The position numbers were made by a program, and so were the translations under genes. A stretch of 64,000 nucleotides of DNA from Muricomes sp049840515 (lineage in GTDB: Bacteria > Bacillota > Clostridia > Lachnospirales > Lachnospiraceae). Below the pieces are notes generated by a model. That model had not been told where the DNA came from. It saw only the letters and a list, made by a program, of their open reading frames with translations, and searched no databases. The stretch is from the NCBI GenBank assembly GCA_049840515.1, contig JASGKW010000009.1, positions 310,001 through 374,000 on the forward strand, written 5' to 3'. Shown here one piece after another: positions 27,538 through 37,001 of the stretch. Position 1 is the stretch's first letter, and every line of letters begins with the position of its first letter.

Positions 27538-28198
27538 AAAACAACGAAGCGGCTGCTGGACGCATCGAAGGAAATATGGGAGGGCTATCACACCCATCCC
27601 TTTGTCAGAGGAATCGCCGACGGCACCCTGGACCGCGAAAAATTTCAATATTACATGGTGCAGGACTATCTGTACCTGATTGAGTATGCCAAGGTCTTCA
27701 CCATCGGTGTTGCCAAGGCACAAGATATGGAAGCTATGCGCCTGTTTGCAGGCTATGTGTCCCAGATTCTGGATGGGGAAATGGACATCCACAAGGGGTA
27801 TATGCAGAGGCTTGGCATCTCCCCGGAGGAGGCAGAGCAGACTCCCATGGGTATGGACAATCCTCTCCTACACCTCCTATATGCTCCGGATTGCCTATGA
27901 GGAGGGACCGGGCGAAATTGCTGCAGCAATTCTTTCCTGCGCCCTGAGTTATGAGGTTATCGCCAAAGCTATGGTACAATCTGACCCAGCCTGCATCGGT
28001 CATCCTTTTTATGGTGAATGGGTGCGCGGCTATGCGAATCCTGACTATGCCCAGGCTAATCAGAGACTGATTGACATGCTTGAACGTCTGACAGTGGATT
28101 ATTCCGAAACACAGATGCAGCAGCTGGAGAATATTTTCATTGCCTGCTCCCGGTGTGAGGGTGCTTTCTGGGATATGTCCTGGGAAATGAGAGGATAG
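27538..28198 (+). CDS. tenA: TenA/thiaminase II family protein, one frameshift
   Basis: TenA-type enzymes hydrolyse aminopyrimidine thiamin breakdown products to HMP. The sequence LLDASKEIWEGYHTHPFVRG, the DREKFQYYMVQDYLYLIEYA helix and the C-terminal region with the catalytic Glu (CEGAFWDMSW) match the family. One break lies near 27872. No clear ATG is seen at the front: the first in-family codon follows AGGAAAACAACG directly after the thiD stop, and a base error probably hides the start. Length is about 220 residues. It should act on the pyrimidine imported by the ABC transporter downstream. Confidence 0.83.
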
Positions 28199-28202
28199 AC
28201 CT

Positions 28203-28959
28203 ATGCTGACCTTTGATAACGTGAGATTTCAATATGATGAAGAGTATTTCTCCATCATCGACCATCTCTCCTTTCATGTGGACAAGGGAGAATTTGTGTC
28301 CATCATCGGTCCATCCGGCTGTGGAAAGAGCACCATTTTTCGTCTGGTGAACCGGCTGCTGGAGCCCAAAAGCGGCGAGATACTGGTGGACGGAGTACAC
28401 ATTGGCAGCCAGAAGCATTATTGCGGATATATGCCCCAGCAGGATATGTTGTTTCCATGGCGCTCTGTGGCGGAAAATCTACGGCTGCCGCTGGAGATTC
28501 AGGGCGGATTCCCGACTTCGGAAATGAACCGGCGCGTGGAACACTGGCGCTGGAAGCGGTTGGTCTGGAAGACTGGGGAGAAAAATCTCCCAGAGAGCTT
28601 TCCGGCGGTATGCGTCAGCGGGCAGCTTTTGCCCGGACCGTACTCACCGGTTCCAATCTTCTTCTGCTGGACGAGCCATTTTCGGCTCTGGATTATCTGA
28701 CCCGCCTGACTATGCGGGAGTGGCTTCTGGAGCAATGGGAGCGGGAGCGTAAAACAGTTCTCTTCATCACCCACGATGTGGAGGAAGCGCGTGTTCCTCT
28801 CCAGCAGGATATTAATGGCGGAAGGGTTACCTATTACAAGGCTGCATTCTTTCAAGGTTCCTGCCGGATATCCCCGGACTCTGGAGACACTGAGAGCAGA
28901 CAGAGACTTTGGCTTTAAAGGAACAATTGATCGCCATGCTCAGGAGGGAGAGGCTATGA
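28203..28959 (+). CDS. thiZ: ThiZ-type ABC transporter ATPase, frameshifted
   Basis: The ATPase of an importer for a thiamin pyrimidine precursor. Walker A GPSGCGKST (about residue 38), the Q-loop MPQQDMLFPW, the signature LSGGMRQR and Walker B LLLLDEPFSALD are present in two overlapping frames. Breaks lie near 28515 and 28785. The restored C-terminus ends at 28959, its stop overlapping the permease start as ATGA. Family resemblance is to SsuB/TauB/ThiZ; the pyrimidine role comes from the neighbours. Confidence 0.83.
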
Positions 28960-29712
28960 GACAATATAATCGGGGAAATCTCCTTGCCACAGCACTGGCG
29001 CTGGCACTGCTGATGATCTGGCAGGCCGCTGCAATGGGCATAAATGCAGCTTATATACTGCCAAGCCCCATCGCAGGTAATTCTGCGGCTCTGGGAACTG
29101 CGCCAGCCTCTGTTTTCTTCTCATCTGCCTGCGACTATGGCGGTAGTAGGTGTCGGTCTTGCAATTTCCGTCATTCTGGGCACTGGGGCTTGCTATCCTT
29201 ATGGACCGGTATCCTGTCGCAGAAAAGGCACTATATCCGCTGATTATTGCTTCTCAGACCATCCCAACCACAGCGCTGGCACCATTGTTCGTTCTGTGGT
29301 TTGGCTACAGTTTGTGGAGCAAGGTGCTGGTGACCGTGCTGCATGACCTTTTTTCCCATTACCATCACAGTGTTTGACGGATTTCGGTCGGTAAAGACGG
29401 AGATGGTTGAGTTGCTCTTTACCTTTGGAGCTGACAGACAGCAGATTTTCTGGAAATTAAAGCTTCCGGCTGTACTGCCTTACTTCTTTTCTGCCATCAA
29501 AATGGCTGTGCCGCTGTCCATCATTGGAGCGGCCATCGGAGAGTGGCTGGGCGCCCAGAACGGCCTTGGCTATTTCAGCCGCCGGATGATGACACAGCTG
29601 GATGGGGCAGGCGTCTTTGCGCCCATTTTACTGCTGTCTGCTGGTGGCTATGATTCTTGTATCTATTGTAACTGTCATTGAAAAACGCGTCATCACCTGG
29701 CGCGGTCAATAA
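28956..29712 (+). CDS. thiX: ThiX-type ABC transporter permease, frameshifted
   Basis: The membrane subunit of the same importer. Joined frames give about 250 residues with roughly six hydrophobic segments. Family segments are INAAYILPSPIQVILRLWEL-like sequence, QTIPTTALAPLFVLWFGYS, ITVFDGFRSVKTEMVELL and the EAA-loop region FTFGADRQQIFWKLKLPAVL. Breaks occur near 29080, 29190, 29345 and 29640. AGGAGGGAG precedes the start. It belongs to the SsuC/TauC/ThiX permease group. Confidence 0.82.
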
Positions 29713-29729
29713 AGAAAGAGGAAAAACTT

Positions 29730-30753
29730 ATGAGAAAAATTACGATAAAAAGGGGGACTGCGCTGCTCTTAGCAGGAGTGATGTTACTTTCCCTGCTGAC
29801 GGGATGTGCCCGGCAAAAAGAGACTGAGCAGAAAAAGGACCTCCGAGAAGTTAATGTGGTGCTGGACTGGTACCCCAACGCCCTGCATACCTTTATTTAT
29901 ACCGCTATTGAACGAGGCTACTACGAGGATGAGGGTCTGGACGTGAAAATTCAGTTTCCTGCCAATGAAAACGATGCCCTGTCTCTGGTTGCTGCCGGCA
30001 AAGCTGAGATTGGTTTATATTATGAGCACGACATCATACAGGCAGTTGCCAACCAGAACATCGGTGTAAAGTCTATAGGCGCTGTGGTTCAGTCACCTCT
30101 GAACATTGTCCTGTCTCTGGCGGACAAGAACATCCACAGCCCAAAAGACCTTGAGGGCAAGACTGTAGGCTATGCCGGCACTGCTCTCAGCGAAGCTCTG
30201 GTAAAAACTATGATGGAAGCCAGACGGCGCAGATTTTGCCAGCGTGAATATGATGAATGTAGGTTTTGAATTGATGAGCTCCATGACCACCGGAAATGTG
30301 GATGCTACCATTGGCTGCCTTGTTAATCATGAAGTGCCGCAAATGGAAGAAGAAGGTTTCGATGTAAACTATTTTATGGTCAATGAATATGGCATCCCCA
30401 ACTATTATGAGGCCGTATTCCTGGCTGGCAACAAAATGATTGAGACCGAGCCGGAGGTGCTGGAAGGCTTTCTGAGAGCCTCTGCCAAGAGGCTTTGAGG
30501 ACTTTCAGGCAGGATCCAGATACATGTCTGCAAATTCTGTTGAACAATCAGAATGAAGAAAATTTCCCTCTGTCTCCCTCCGTGGAAAAACAATCCTGCC
30601 AGACTCTGCTTCCCTTGATGGAAACTGCCGAAGCGCCTTTCCTGAATCAGACCGCTGAAAACTGGCAGGCTAATATTGACTGGATGTACAATACAGGGCT
30701 GATTAAAGATAAGATAGATGTCTCCCAGCGTTATGGCGGACATAGATTACTAA
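29730..30753 (+). CDS. thiY: ThiY-type NMT1/THI5-like binding lipoprotein, frameshifted
   Basis: The substrate-binding lipoprotein of the importer, from the NMT1/THI5-like family that binds formylaminopyrimidine-type HMP precursors. The signal segment ends in a lipobox LLTGC (Cys about residue 26). The family segment VVLDWYPNALHTFIYTAIE follows, then GKAEIGLYYEHD and GKTVGYAGTALSE. Breaks near 30225, 30490 and 30730 split the frame; the true C-terminus probably reads VMADIDY with a stop at 30753. A strong terminator follows. With TenA this gives import and hydrolysis of pyrimidine breakdown products. Confidence 0.85.
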
Positions 30754-30763
30754 ACAGCATAAA

Positions 30764-30795
30764 AAAATCTGATGGTTGATTCCATCAGATTTTTC
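30764..30795. terminator. Bidirectional terminator after the thi cluster
   Basis: The arms AAATCTGATGG and CCATCAGATTT flank a six-base loop, with A and T runs outside. It ends the plus-strand thi operon and the minus-strand dehydrogenase gene that converge here. Confidence 0.92.
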
Positions 30796-30812
30796 TTTTT
30801 TATTATTTTAAT

Positions 30813-31832
30813 TTATGATATCTGTATCATAACTTTCCCGCTTCTGCGATACTCCGGTTTTTCCATTACATCTACAATATCGTCAAGAGGCACAATATTT
30901 GTAATGATACTCTCTACATCAATTTTACCTGACGCAAGCACTTCTATCGCCCGCTCAAATGTATACGGATTGATAAAGGAGGAAGTAACATGCAGCTCTT
31001 TTTTGAAAATATCATCCGGCTTAAGAGGAAAACTCTCCTCCGGAGCAGCAAGACCAAAGAACATGACGGTCGCGCCTTTTCCGGCAAACTTTATTGCATC
31101 TTGCTGTGTATGTATATTCCCTACACATTCAATCACAACATTCACATTTTTGCAGTTTTCTGCGAGAAACTTTTCCATATCTTCCTCAATCGGATTTACT
31201 GTCAAATCTGCTCCCAGCTTCAAAGCGAGATTTCTCTTTTCCTCGACAGGCTCAGAAAGAATAACTTTTGCCGCTCCGGCATTTTTTGCAAGCTGGAGCA
31301 TACTCATTCCAATGGGACCTCCGCCCATTACAAGGACAGTATCACCTGACTTGATGTTGCACAAATCAATTCCATGGATAGCACAGGACATAGGCTCCGT
31401 CATGGCCGCCTCGAGATAGCTCAAATGGTCCGGCACTTTATAGACCTGTTTTTCATGCATGATAACATATTCTGCAAAACCACCGTCCACGGTAGTTCCA
31501 ACACCAATGTTGTTTGTGCAGAAGTGCTGCATTGCATTTTTACAAAAATAGCATTCGCCGCACATATCATTTGGGTCACCTGTAACCTTGTCGCCCTCTT
31601 GAAATTTTTGAACAGCACTTCCCACCTCCGCCACGACACCTGAAAATTCATGTCCTGGCACCAGAGGAGGTATTACTTCAAAAGAGCCACCGTCCCCGTT
31701 ATAGATATGAATATCCGTTCCGCAAACTCCGCAGTACTTTACTTTGATTCTGACCTCGTTGCTCTCCAGGGGCCTCTCTGGAATTTCTTCTACTCTCAAA
31801 TCCTGAGGTCCATGATATACTGCTGCTTTCAT
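30813..31832 (-). CDS. Zinc-dependent MDR alcohol/polyol dehydrogenase (1)
   Basis: An NAD(P)-dependent medium-chain dehydrogenase of 339 residues, similar to sorbitol/threonine dehydrogenases. Catalytic zinc ligands appear as GVCGTD and PGHEFSG. The structural zinc cysteines lie in DMCGECYFCKNAMQHFC. The nucleotide motif is VLVMGGGPIG (about residue 165). It is encoded 49 bases downstream of a ROK regulator on the same strand and preceded by AAGGAGGAG. The substrate is probably a sugar or polyol, judged by the neighbouring transporter and dehydrogenases. Confidence 0.88.
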   Translation of the reverse strand: MKAAVYHGPQDLRVEEIPERPLESNEVRIKVKYCGVCGTDIHIYNGDGGSFEVIPPLVPGHEFSGVVAEVGSAVQKFQEGDKVTGDPNDMCGECYFCKNAMQHFCTNNIGVGTTVDGGFAEYVIMHEKQVYKVPDHLSYLEAAMTEPMSCAIHGIDLCNIKSGDTVLVMGGGPIGMSMLQLAKNAGAAKVILSEPVEEKRNLALKLGADLTVNPIEEDMEKFLAENCKNVNVVIECVGNIHTQQDAIKFAGKGATVMFFGLAAPEESFPLKPDDIFKKELHVTSSFINPYTFERAIEVLASGKIDVESIITNIVPLDDIVDVMEKPEYRRSGKVMIQIS

Positions 31833-31881
31833 ACGCTTACTCCTCCTTATAATTATAACAGTTCAGCTATAAGCAGTTATT

Positions 31882-33018
31882 CTATATTCCATTCAGAAAA
31901 TCTTCAATGAAGAAAATCGCTGCTCCGGCTGCCGTTGGTTCTATCTTATATCCACATTGCATCACATAGTCTTCTGCCTTATCCCAAAATGGATTGTGAG
32001 TATCAACACGGGCGCATAAATCTTTCATGTAATCCCCAATGTAGGCGCCCACATGGCCTCCTATTATGATTACACCGTCAAAAAGCATCCTCATATTGTG
32101 GACAGCTACCGCCAGATGATCCAGATATTCATCCCACAGTTGAGCCGCCGTCTTATCACCGCCCTGAAGCAGTGAAAAAAACTCTTCCAGGTTTCCATCC
32201 GTATACTGGTCCAGATTGCTGGCCCGGCACACAGTATCAAAACATCCATATCTGCCGCAGTAACATTGTTCCCCGCCCTCGGGGACAACCGTCATATGTC
32301 CAACTTCCCCGCCTTTATGTGTGTCACCTTCATAAATAGAGTTGTTAATGATAATGGAACCGCCCACACTGGTGCTAAGGCTGATATAAAAAGCATTTTT
32401 CAGCTTATGGTCACTCCATCTTTCTGCATATCCTGTGGCATAAGAGTCCCATACAAGGCAATTTGTATATGGAATATATTTTGCTATTTCTTCCCTTGTC
32501 TTTCCCGTGAAATTCAATGTCATACCGTAGATGACAACCTCGCCGTCATCTGAAATAATTCCCGGAACGGCAATTCCCACACCCAAAAGATCTGCATCAG
32601 GTATCTGTGCCTGCTTTTTTACTCGTTCAACAGTTTCACCAATTTTTTTCAGGTAACTGTCGTCATCCAGATCAAAAAGACTTCTGTCTTTTACCACTGC
32701 CGTTACTTTTCCTGACAAATCTACTGCCACGGTATTTATATGATTTTTTGTAAGATAAACGCCAATAGCCATTTTAGCATTTTTAATATAGGCATAGGCG
32801 GTTGCATTTCTACCGCCTGTATTCTTTATCTTATGAGATGTATCAATTAGTTTCTGCTCTTCCAAATACTGTAGATTTTGAGTAATTGTGGGAAGACTCA
32901 ACTGCAGAGCCACAACCATATCCTGCTTTGAAACAGAGTCATTTGCACGGATATATTGATATATCAATTGTCTGTTCTTCAGTTTGATTTCATTAGGACT
33001 TATCTTTTCCCTGATCAT
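31882..33018 (-). CDS. ROK-family transcriptional regulator (1)
   Basis: A regulator of 378 residues. An N-terminal winged helix (SKQDMVVALQLSLPTITQNL, about residues 28-47) is fused to a ROK sugar-binding domain. The zinc motif is present as GEVGHMTVVPEGG then QCYCGRYGC. In ROK regulators a sugar ligand releases DNA. It is followed by dehydrogenase 1, and its promoter is preceded by three tandem palindromes with a 32-base period, which are the best candidates for its own operators. The start at 33018 is plausible; the frame is intact. Confidence 0.9.
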   Translation of the reverse strand: MIREKISPNEIKLKNRQLIYQYIRANDSVSKQDMVVALQLSLPTITQNLQYLEEQKLIDTSHKIKNTGGRNATAYAYIKNAKMAIGVYLTKNHINTVAVDLSGKVTAVVKDRSLFDLDDDSYLKKIGETVERVKKQAQIPDADLLGVGIAVPGIISDDGEVVIYGMTLNFTGKTREEIAKYIPYTNCLVWDSYATGYAERWSDHKLKNAFYISLSTSVGGSIIINNSIYEGDTHKGGEVGHMTVVPEGGEQCYCGRYGCFDTVCRASNLDQYTDGNLEEFFSLLQGGDKTAAQLWDEYLDHLAVAVHNMRMLFDGVIIIGGHVGAYIGDYMKDLCARVDTHNPFWDKAEDYVMQCGYKIEPTAAGAAIFFIEDFLNGI

Positions 33019-33074
33019 CTAGTCACCTATTTCTTGTAATAATTATTTTCACATTTAATAAAACACTCAAAATC

Positions 33075-33103
33075 ATAGTAATATAAAGTGAATTCTTTGT
33101 CCA
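33075..33103 (-). promoter_or_regulatory. Promoter of ROK regulator 1
   Basis: On the minus strand TGGACA (33098-33103) and TACTAT (33075-33080) are 17 bases apart. The triple palindrome array ends two bases upstream of the -35 box. Confidence 0.5.
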
Positions 33104-33105
33104 TA

Positions 33106-33196
33106 CTTATTGAATTTCTAATGTTCAATAAGCCATACTTCTTGAACTACTAATGTTCAAGAAGGTGTACTTTTTGAACTGCTAACGTTCAAGAAG
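33106..33196. repeat. Three tandem palindromes, 32-base period
   Basis: Copies at 33106-33132, 33138-33164 and 33170-33196 are each 27 bases and start exactly 32 bases apart. Copy 2 has perfect 10-base arms, CTTCTTGAAC and GTTCAAGAAG, around TACTAAT. Copy 1 has A/T where copy 2 has C/G in both arms, a paired change that keeps the dyad. Copy 3 has one unmatched base. A period of about three helical turns puts all sites on one DNA face, as in cooperative operators. The array lies just upstream of the ROK 1 promoter and downstream of the ABC permease gene. Confidence 0.85.
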
Positions 33197-33241
33197 ATGT
33201 AGCTTTCCGGCACCCGCCCGTAATAATACGCTGTATTCTAC

Positions 33242-33279
33242 AAAAGGACCAGAAAAATAAACTTCTTCTGCTCCTTTTT
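33242..33279. terminator. Terminator downstream of the sugar ABC operon
   Basis: AAAAGGACCAGAA and TTCTGCTCCTTTTT form an imperfect stem with A/T flanks on both sides. It lies about 90 bases after the permease stop codon. Confidence 0.6.
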
Positions 33280-33316
33280 ATAATCAGGTATGCTAAAAAC
33301 CCACATGCCAGAAGGC

Positions 33317-33344
33317 AGACATGATACCGTATGGAATCATGTCT
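33317..33344. other. Hairpin after the ABC permease gene
   Basis: AGACATGAT and ATCATGTCT pair perfectly around a ten-base loop, 26 bases after the permease stop. No T-run follows, so it may stabilise the 3' end or act with the terminator at 33242. Confidence 0.55.
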
Positions 33345-33369
33345 TCTTCCTTCATAGTTTATTTTGTTT

Positions 33370-34316
33370 CTATGTTGTCTGTCTCTTCTTCTGCAGACAG
33401 TCAAATCCAACCGCAAATGCGAGTACAAGTCCCTTAACAACCATCTGGATATAGGAATTTACATTCATCAATACCATTCCGTTTGTCAATGCACCGATAA
33501 TCAATACACCTGCAACTACGTTAGACAATTTACCAAATCCACCTGTTACGGATACACCACCCAAAACTACGCAGGTGATAACGTCAAATTCATAACCATC
33601 ACCAGCAGTTGGCTGTCCTGAATTGGTACGTGACAACATTACGATACCTGCCAGACCTGCAAACAGTCCTGACAATGAATATACAAGATATTTTACACGT
33701 CCAACACGGATTCCTGACAACTTTGCAGCTTCCTCATTACCTCCTACTGCATAGAAATAACGTCCGAAGTATGTTTATTCAAAATGAAACTTCCAACAGC
33801 AAAACAAATTATCATAATGACAACCGGAACCGGTATTGGTCCTACATATCCCTGGCCAATTACTTTGAACGCTGTTGTAAATCCATTTACAGGACGGCCG
33901 CCGCAAAGGATATATGCAAATCCTTTAAAAATTGTCTGTGATGCAAAAGTCGCAATCAGAGCCGGCATTCCAATAGAAGATACCATGAAACCATTCAATG
34001 TACCGATTAATGTTGCAACTATAAGTGACAGGATGATAGCCACAAACATGTTCATGCCGCTGTGTACCATAAAGTATGCACATAAAATATTTATAAATGT
34101 AATGATAGAACCTGTAGCAAGGTCGATTCCTCCCAACAGAATTACAAACGTCATACCTATGGAAGCAATACCATACATAGATACCTGACGTGCAATCATA
34201 ATGAGATTGTTTGGTGTAATAAATGTAGAGTTTGCAATAGTAAATGCAACAAACAATATTATAAATACAACCCAAATTGCTTTATCTCTTAATTGATATA
34301 CCACTTTATCTTTCAT
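33370..34316 (-). CDS. Rbs-type sugar ABC transporter permease, one frameshift
   Basis: The membrane subunit of a ribose/xylose-type importer, about 315 residues with roughly eight to ten hydrophobic segments. Family segments are YGIASIGMTFVILLGGIDLA, IGTLNGFMVSSIGMPALIATF, and the late loop KLSGIRVGRVKYLVYSLSG. A missing A in an A-run near 33775 breaks the frame; restoring it gives FILNKTYFGRYFYAVGGNEE. It begins one base after the ATPase stop. It is the last gene of the SBP-ATPase-permease operon. Confidence 0.88.
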
Positions 34317-34317
34317 A

Positions 34318-35829
34318 TTAGACTACCCCTCCCTTGGCCGCTGCTGACGCAAACGCCATAATCTTATCCTGGTCAAATTCATTCTTTGCCAATTCACCTG
34401 TCATGTGGCCTTCTGACAGCACGATAATCCTGTCAGACATACCCATCAACTCCTCCATCTCGGAAGAAATTAACAGAATGGTCTTTCCTTCTTTTTCTAC
34501 AAGGTCATTCATCAGCTTATAAATTTCATATTTGGCGCCGACGTCAATACCTCTGGTTGGTTCATCAAAGATAACCAGTTGAGAGTTTGCTGCCAGCCAT
34601 CTGCCCAAAATTACTTTTTGCTGATTACCGCCACTCAGGTTCTTTACTAATTGGTCCAGGCTCGGTGTTTTTATGGCCATATCAACTCTTTGTTTCTCAG
34701 CAATTTCTCTCTCCTTCTTGGAGTCAATCACACTCAGCACAGAGTTTCTTTCATATACTGCCATGTTAATGTTGTTTTTAATGGAGACGCCAAGCAGAGC
34801 ACCATGACGCTTTCTATCCTCCGGCACTAACGCAATGCCTAAATCTATTGCCTCCCTTGGACTCTTGGGGTTAATTTCTTTTCCATTAAAAATCACTTTT
34901 CCAGATTTTTTCTTTGCTGCTCCAAAAATCAGCTGTGCCAGCTCTGTACGGCCTGCACCAACTAATCCTCCCAACCCGAGAATCTCACCCTTATGTAACT
35001 TCAGGTTCATGTTCTCATCACCATTTCCAGTAACATTCTGTAACTCCAGAACGACTGTATTACGGTCTACACATTCTTTTCTTGGCGGGTAGGTCTCTGT
35101 CAGTTCACGTCCTACCATCAAGTGAATCAATTCTTCCACGTGACTGTCCTCAGTAACTAATGTCTTTACATATTCACCGTCACGCAATACTACAATCCGG
35201 TCGGACAAACGGTATATCTCTTCCAGTCTGTGGGAGATATAGATAATAGAAATGCCCTCTTTTTTCAAGTGCTCCACTACCTCAAACATACTTTCTACTT
35301 CGGCACTTGTCAGGGGCGCTGACGGTTCATCCATAATCAATATTCTTGCATCCTGCTGAATTGCCTTTGCAATTTCAACCATCTGCTGATAACCAACTGT
35401 TAAATTTTTCATCAGCGTCTTAGGATTAATCTTAATATTCAGACGCTCAAATGCCTTTACGGCTTCTCTTTCCATTGCTGGTTTGTCAATAATAATACCT
35501 TTTTTAATAGGTCTTCCCAGGAATAAATTCTCTGCCGCTGATAGTTCTGCTACGTTATTAAATTCCTGATAAATAATGGCAATTCCATTTTCTGACGCCA
35601 ACTGCGGTGACATACTTGAATACTCGTTTCCATTTACCAAAATCTTCCCGGAGGTGGGGATAACCGCTCCTGAACAGGTTTTGATTAGTGTAGATTTTCC
35701 AGCACCATTTTCACCAATCAGTGCAAGAATCTCGCCCTTCTTTAATTCAAGGGAAACATCTTTCAGCGCAACAACACCCGGGTATTCTTTTCTTATATGT
35801 TGTAATTGTAATACATATTCTTCACTCAT
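34318..35829 (-). CDS. Sugar ABC transporter ATPase (RbsA/XylG/MglA type)
   Basis: A tandem ABC ATPase of 503 residues that energises sugar import. The first domain has GENGAGKST (Walker A) and ILIMDEPSAPLTSAE. The second has GLGGLVGAGRTELAQLIFG, a degenerate Walker A typical of these proteins, and LSGGNQQKVILGRWLA. GGGGGAAT precedes the ATG. It lies 81 bases after the binding-protein gene, with a strong GC hairpin between, and directly before the permease. The substrate cannot be fixed from the ATPase. Confidence 0.93.
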   Translation of the reverse strand: MSEEYVLQLQHIRKEYPGVVALKDVSLELKKGEILALIGENGAGKSTLIKTCSGAVIPTSGKILVNGNEYSSMSPQLASENGIAIIYQEFNNVAELSAAENLFLGRPIKKGIIIDKPAMEREAVKAFERLNIKINPKTLMKNLTVGYQQMVEIAKAIQQDARILIMDEPSAPLTSAEVESMFEVVEHLKKEGISIIYISHRLEEIYRLSDRIVVLRDGEYVKTLVTEDSHVEELIHLMVGRELTETYPPRKECVDRNTVVLELQNVTGNGDENMNLKLHKGEILGLGGLVGAGRTELAQLIFGAAKKKSGKVIFNGKEINPKSPREAIDLGIALVPEDRKRHGALLGVSIKNNINMAVYERNSVLSVIDSKKEREIAEKQRVDMAIKTPSLDQLVKNLSGGNQQKVILGRWLAANSQLVIFDEPTRGIDVGAKYEIYKLMNDLVEKEGKTILLISSEMEELMGMSDRIIVLSEGHMTGELAKNEFDQDKIMAFASAAAKGGVV

Positions 35830-35850
35830 ATTATTCCCCCGTGATTAACA

Positions 35851-35872
35851 GGAGGCGGCAAAAACCGCCTCC
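35851..35872 (-). other. GC-rich intercistronic hairpin
   Basis: GGAGGCGG and CCGCCTCC pair perfectly around a six-base loop, between the binding-protein and ATPase genes. No U-run follows. Such hairpins commonly protect the abundant binding-protein mRNA and lower expression of the downstream ATPase and permease. Confidence 0.7.
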
Positions 35873-35910
35873 CAACTTTTGTTTCATTTTACTTTCAAGA
35901 TAAGTCTTTT

Positions 35911-36945
35911 TTACTCGTAATCTTTCAGATACTCATCTACGTTGTCTGCATTGATTACGATAAATGGTCTGTAAATGTTGTGGTCATCGCCTTCAAATTT
36001 TTCTCCAGATAAAACTCTGTCATACATATCAACACAAGCTTTTGCTGTTCTGCTGTTTGAACCTTCAAATCCAACTGTTGTGTTAGAAGCTTCTTTACCA
36101 CTCTTGATTGCTCTCATCTGCTGCTCTGTAGCATCACCAGAGAAGATACCGCAATCTTCTGGAATCTTTCCATCATACTTTGTAAGAAGTGCCTGGTTTG
36201 CTCCGATATCAGAACCAGCTCCGATTGTTACGAATACTTTACAGTTAGGATGTGCCTGAAGTACTGTCTCTACATTTGTCTGTGCATCATTTGCCTCAAG
36301 ACCTTCGATGTTTGCAACTACTTCATATTTGCCTTCAGCTCCCTTTAATCCTTCTAAGATACCATTCTCTCTCTCTAATAAGATAGGAGTCTGAGGATAT
36401 CCGATTACACAAACTTCTGCTTTGTTGTCTGCAGAGTAGTGCTCGTTGATGAAATCAGCTGCTGGTGTTGCAATTGTTTTACCAAGCTCTGTGTTGTCAA
36501 GAACCCAGTTTACAGTTGTGTTTTCCATTTTGTCATCCCAGCACATAACTTTGATTCCTGCATCCAATGCTTCTTTACAAACATCTTCGATAGCTGCTGG
36601 ATCAGATGGGTGAACCATGATCATATCCACGCCTGCTGTAATGAAGTTCTCAATCTGGCTAATCTGCTCAGCAGAGTTGTCTTTACAGTCAACAAGTGTG
36701 TACTCCCAGCCTTTTTCTTTCAGCATTTTTTCAACTTCACCAAAAACGCCTGCCCAGTAATCATTTTCCAGAGACTGGATTGTAATACCAATTTTGTAGC
36801 TTCCGCCTTTGTCAGCAGAATCTTCTGTTTTTGCCTCGGTGCTGCCTTTGTCAGCTGCTGCCTCGTCTTTTTTTGCACCGCATCCAGCTAATAATGATAA
36901 TCCCATTACAGCTGTCATAAGTACTGCTAAAACTCTTTTTTTCAT
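35911..36945 (-). CDS. Sugar-binding lipoprotein (ribose/xylose-type)
   Basis: The substrate-binding lipoprotein of the sugar importer, 344 residues. The signal segment ends in LSLLAGC (Cys about residue 22), followed by a charged linker. The mature part matches periplasmic-binding-protein-like sugar receptors (IGITIQSLENDYWAGVFGEV, MIMVHPSDPAAIEDVCKEA, WVLDNTELGKTIATPAADFI). Codon usage is strongly biased to common codons, in keeping with high expression. It is encoded 56 bases after an SDR gene, so the dehydrogenases and transporter may be one transcript. The sugar is not identified. Confidence 0.92.
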   Translation of the reverse strand: MKKRVLAVLMTAVMGLSLLAGCGAKKDEAAADKGSTEAKTEDSADKGGSYKIGITIQSLENDYWAGVFGEVEKMLKEKGWEYTLVDCKDNSAEQISQIENFITAGVDMIMVHPSDPAAIEDVCKEALDAGIKVMCWDDKMENTTVNWVLDNTELGKTIATPAADFINEHYSADNKAEVCVIGYPQTPILLERENGILEGLKGAEGKYEVVANIEGLEANDAQTNVETVLQAHPNCKVFVTIGAGSDIGANQALLTKYDGKIPEDCGIFSGDATEQQMRAIKSGKEASNTTVGFEGSNSRTAKACVDMYDRVLSGEKFEGDDHNIYRPFIVINADNVDEYLKDYE

Positions 36946-37001
36946 AATCTCTTTTTCCTCCTCTTAGGATAATTTATTTTTCACACCTCTGTGTAAAAAA
37001 T

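Noticed and set aside
24528..30753. Thiamin cluster as a set of pseudogenes.
   Set aside because: All catalytic motifs survive across the breaks and the same error type hits ftsH and tilS, so sequencing error is the simpler reading.
33106..33196. Possible CRISPR array.
   Set aside because: Only three units, each itself palindromic, separated by five bases. There are no spacers and no cas genes.
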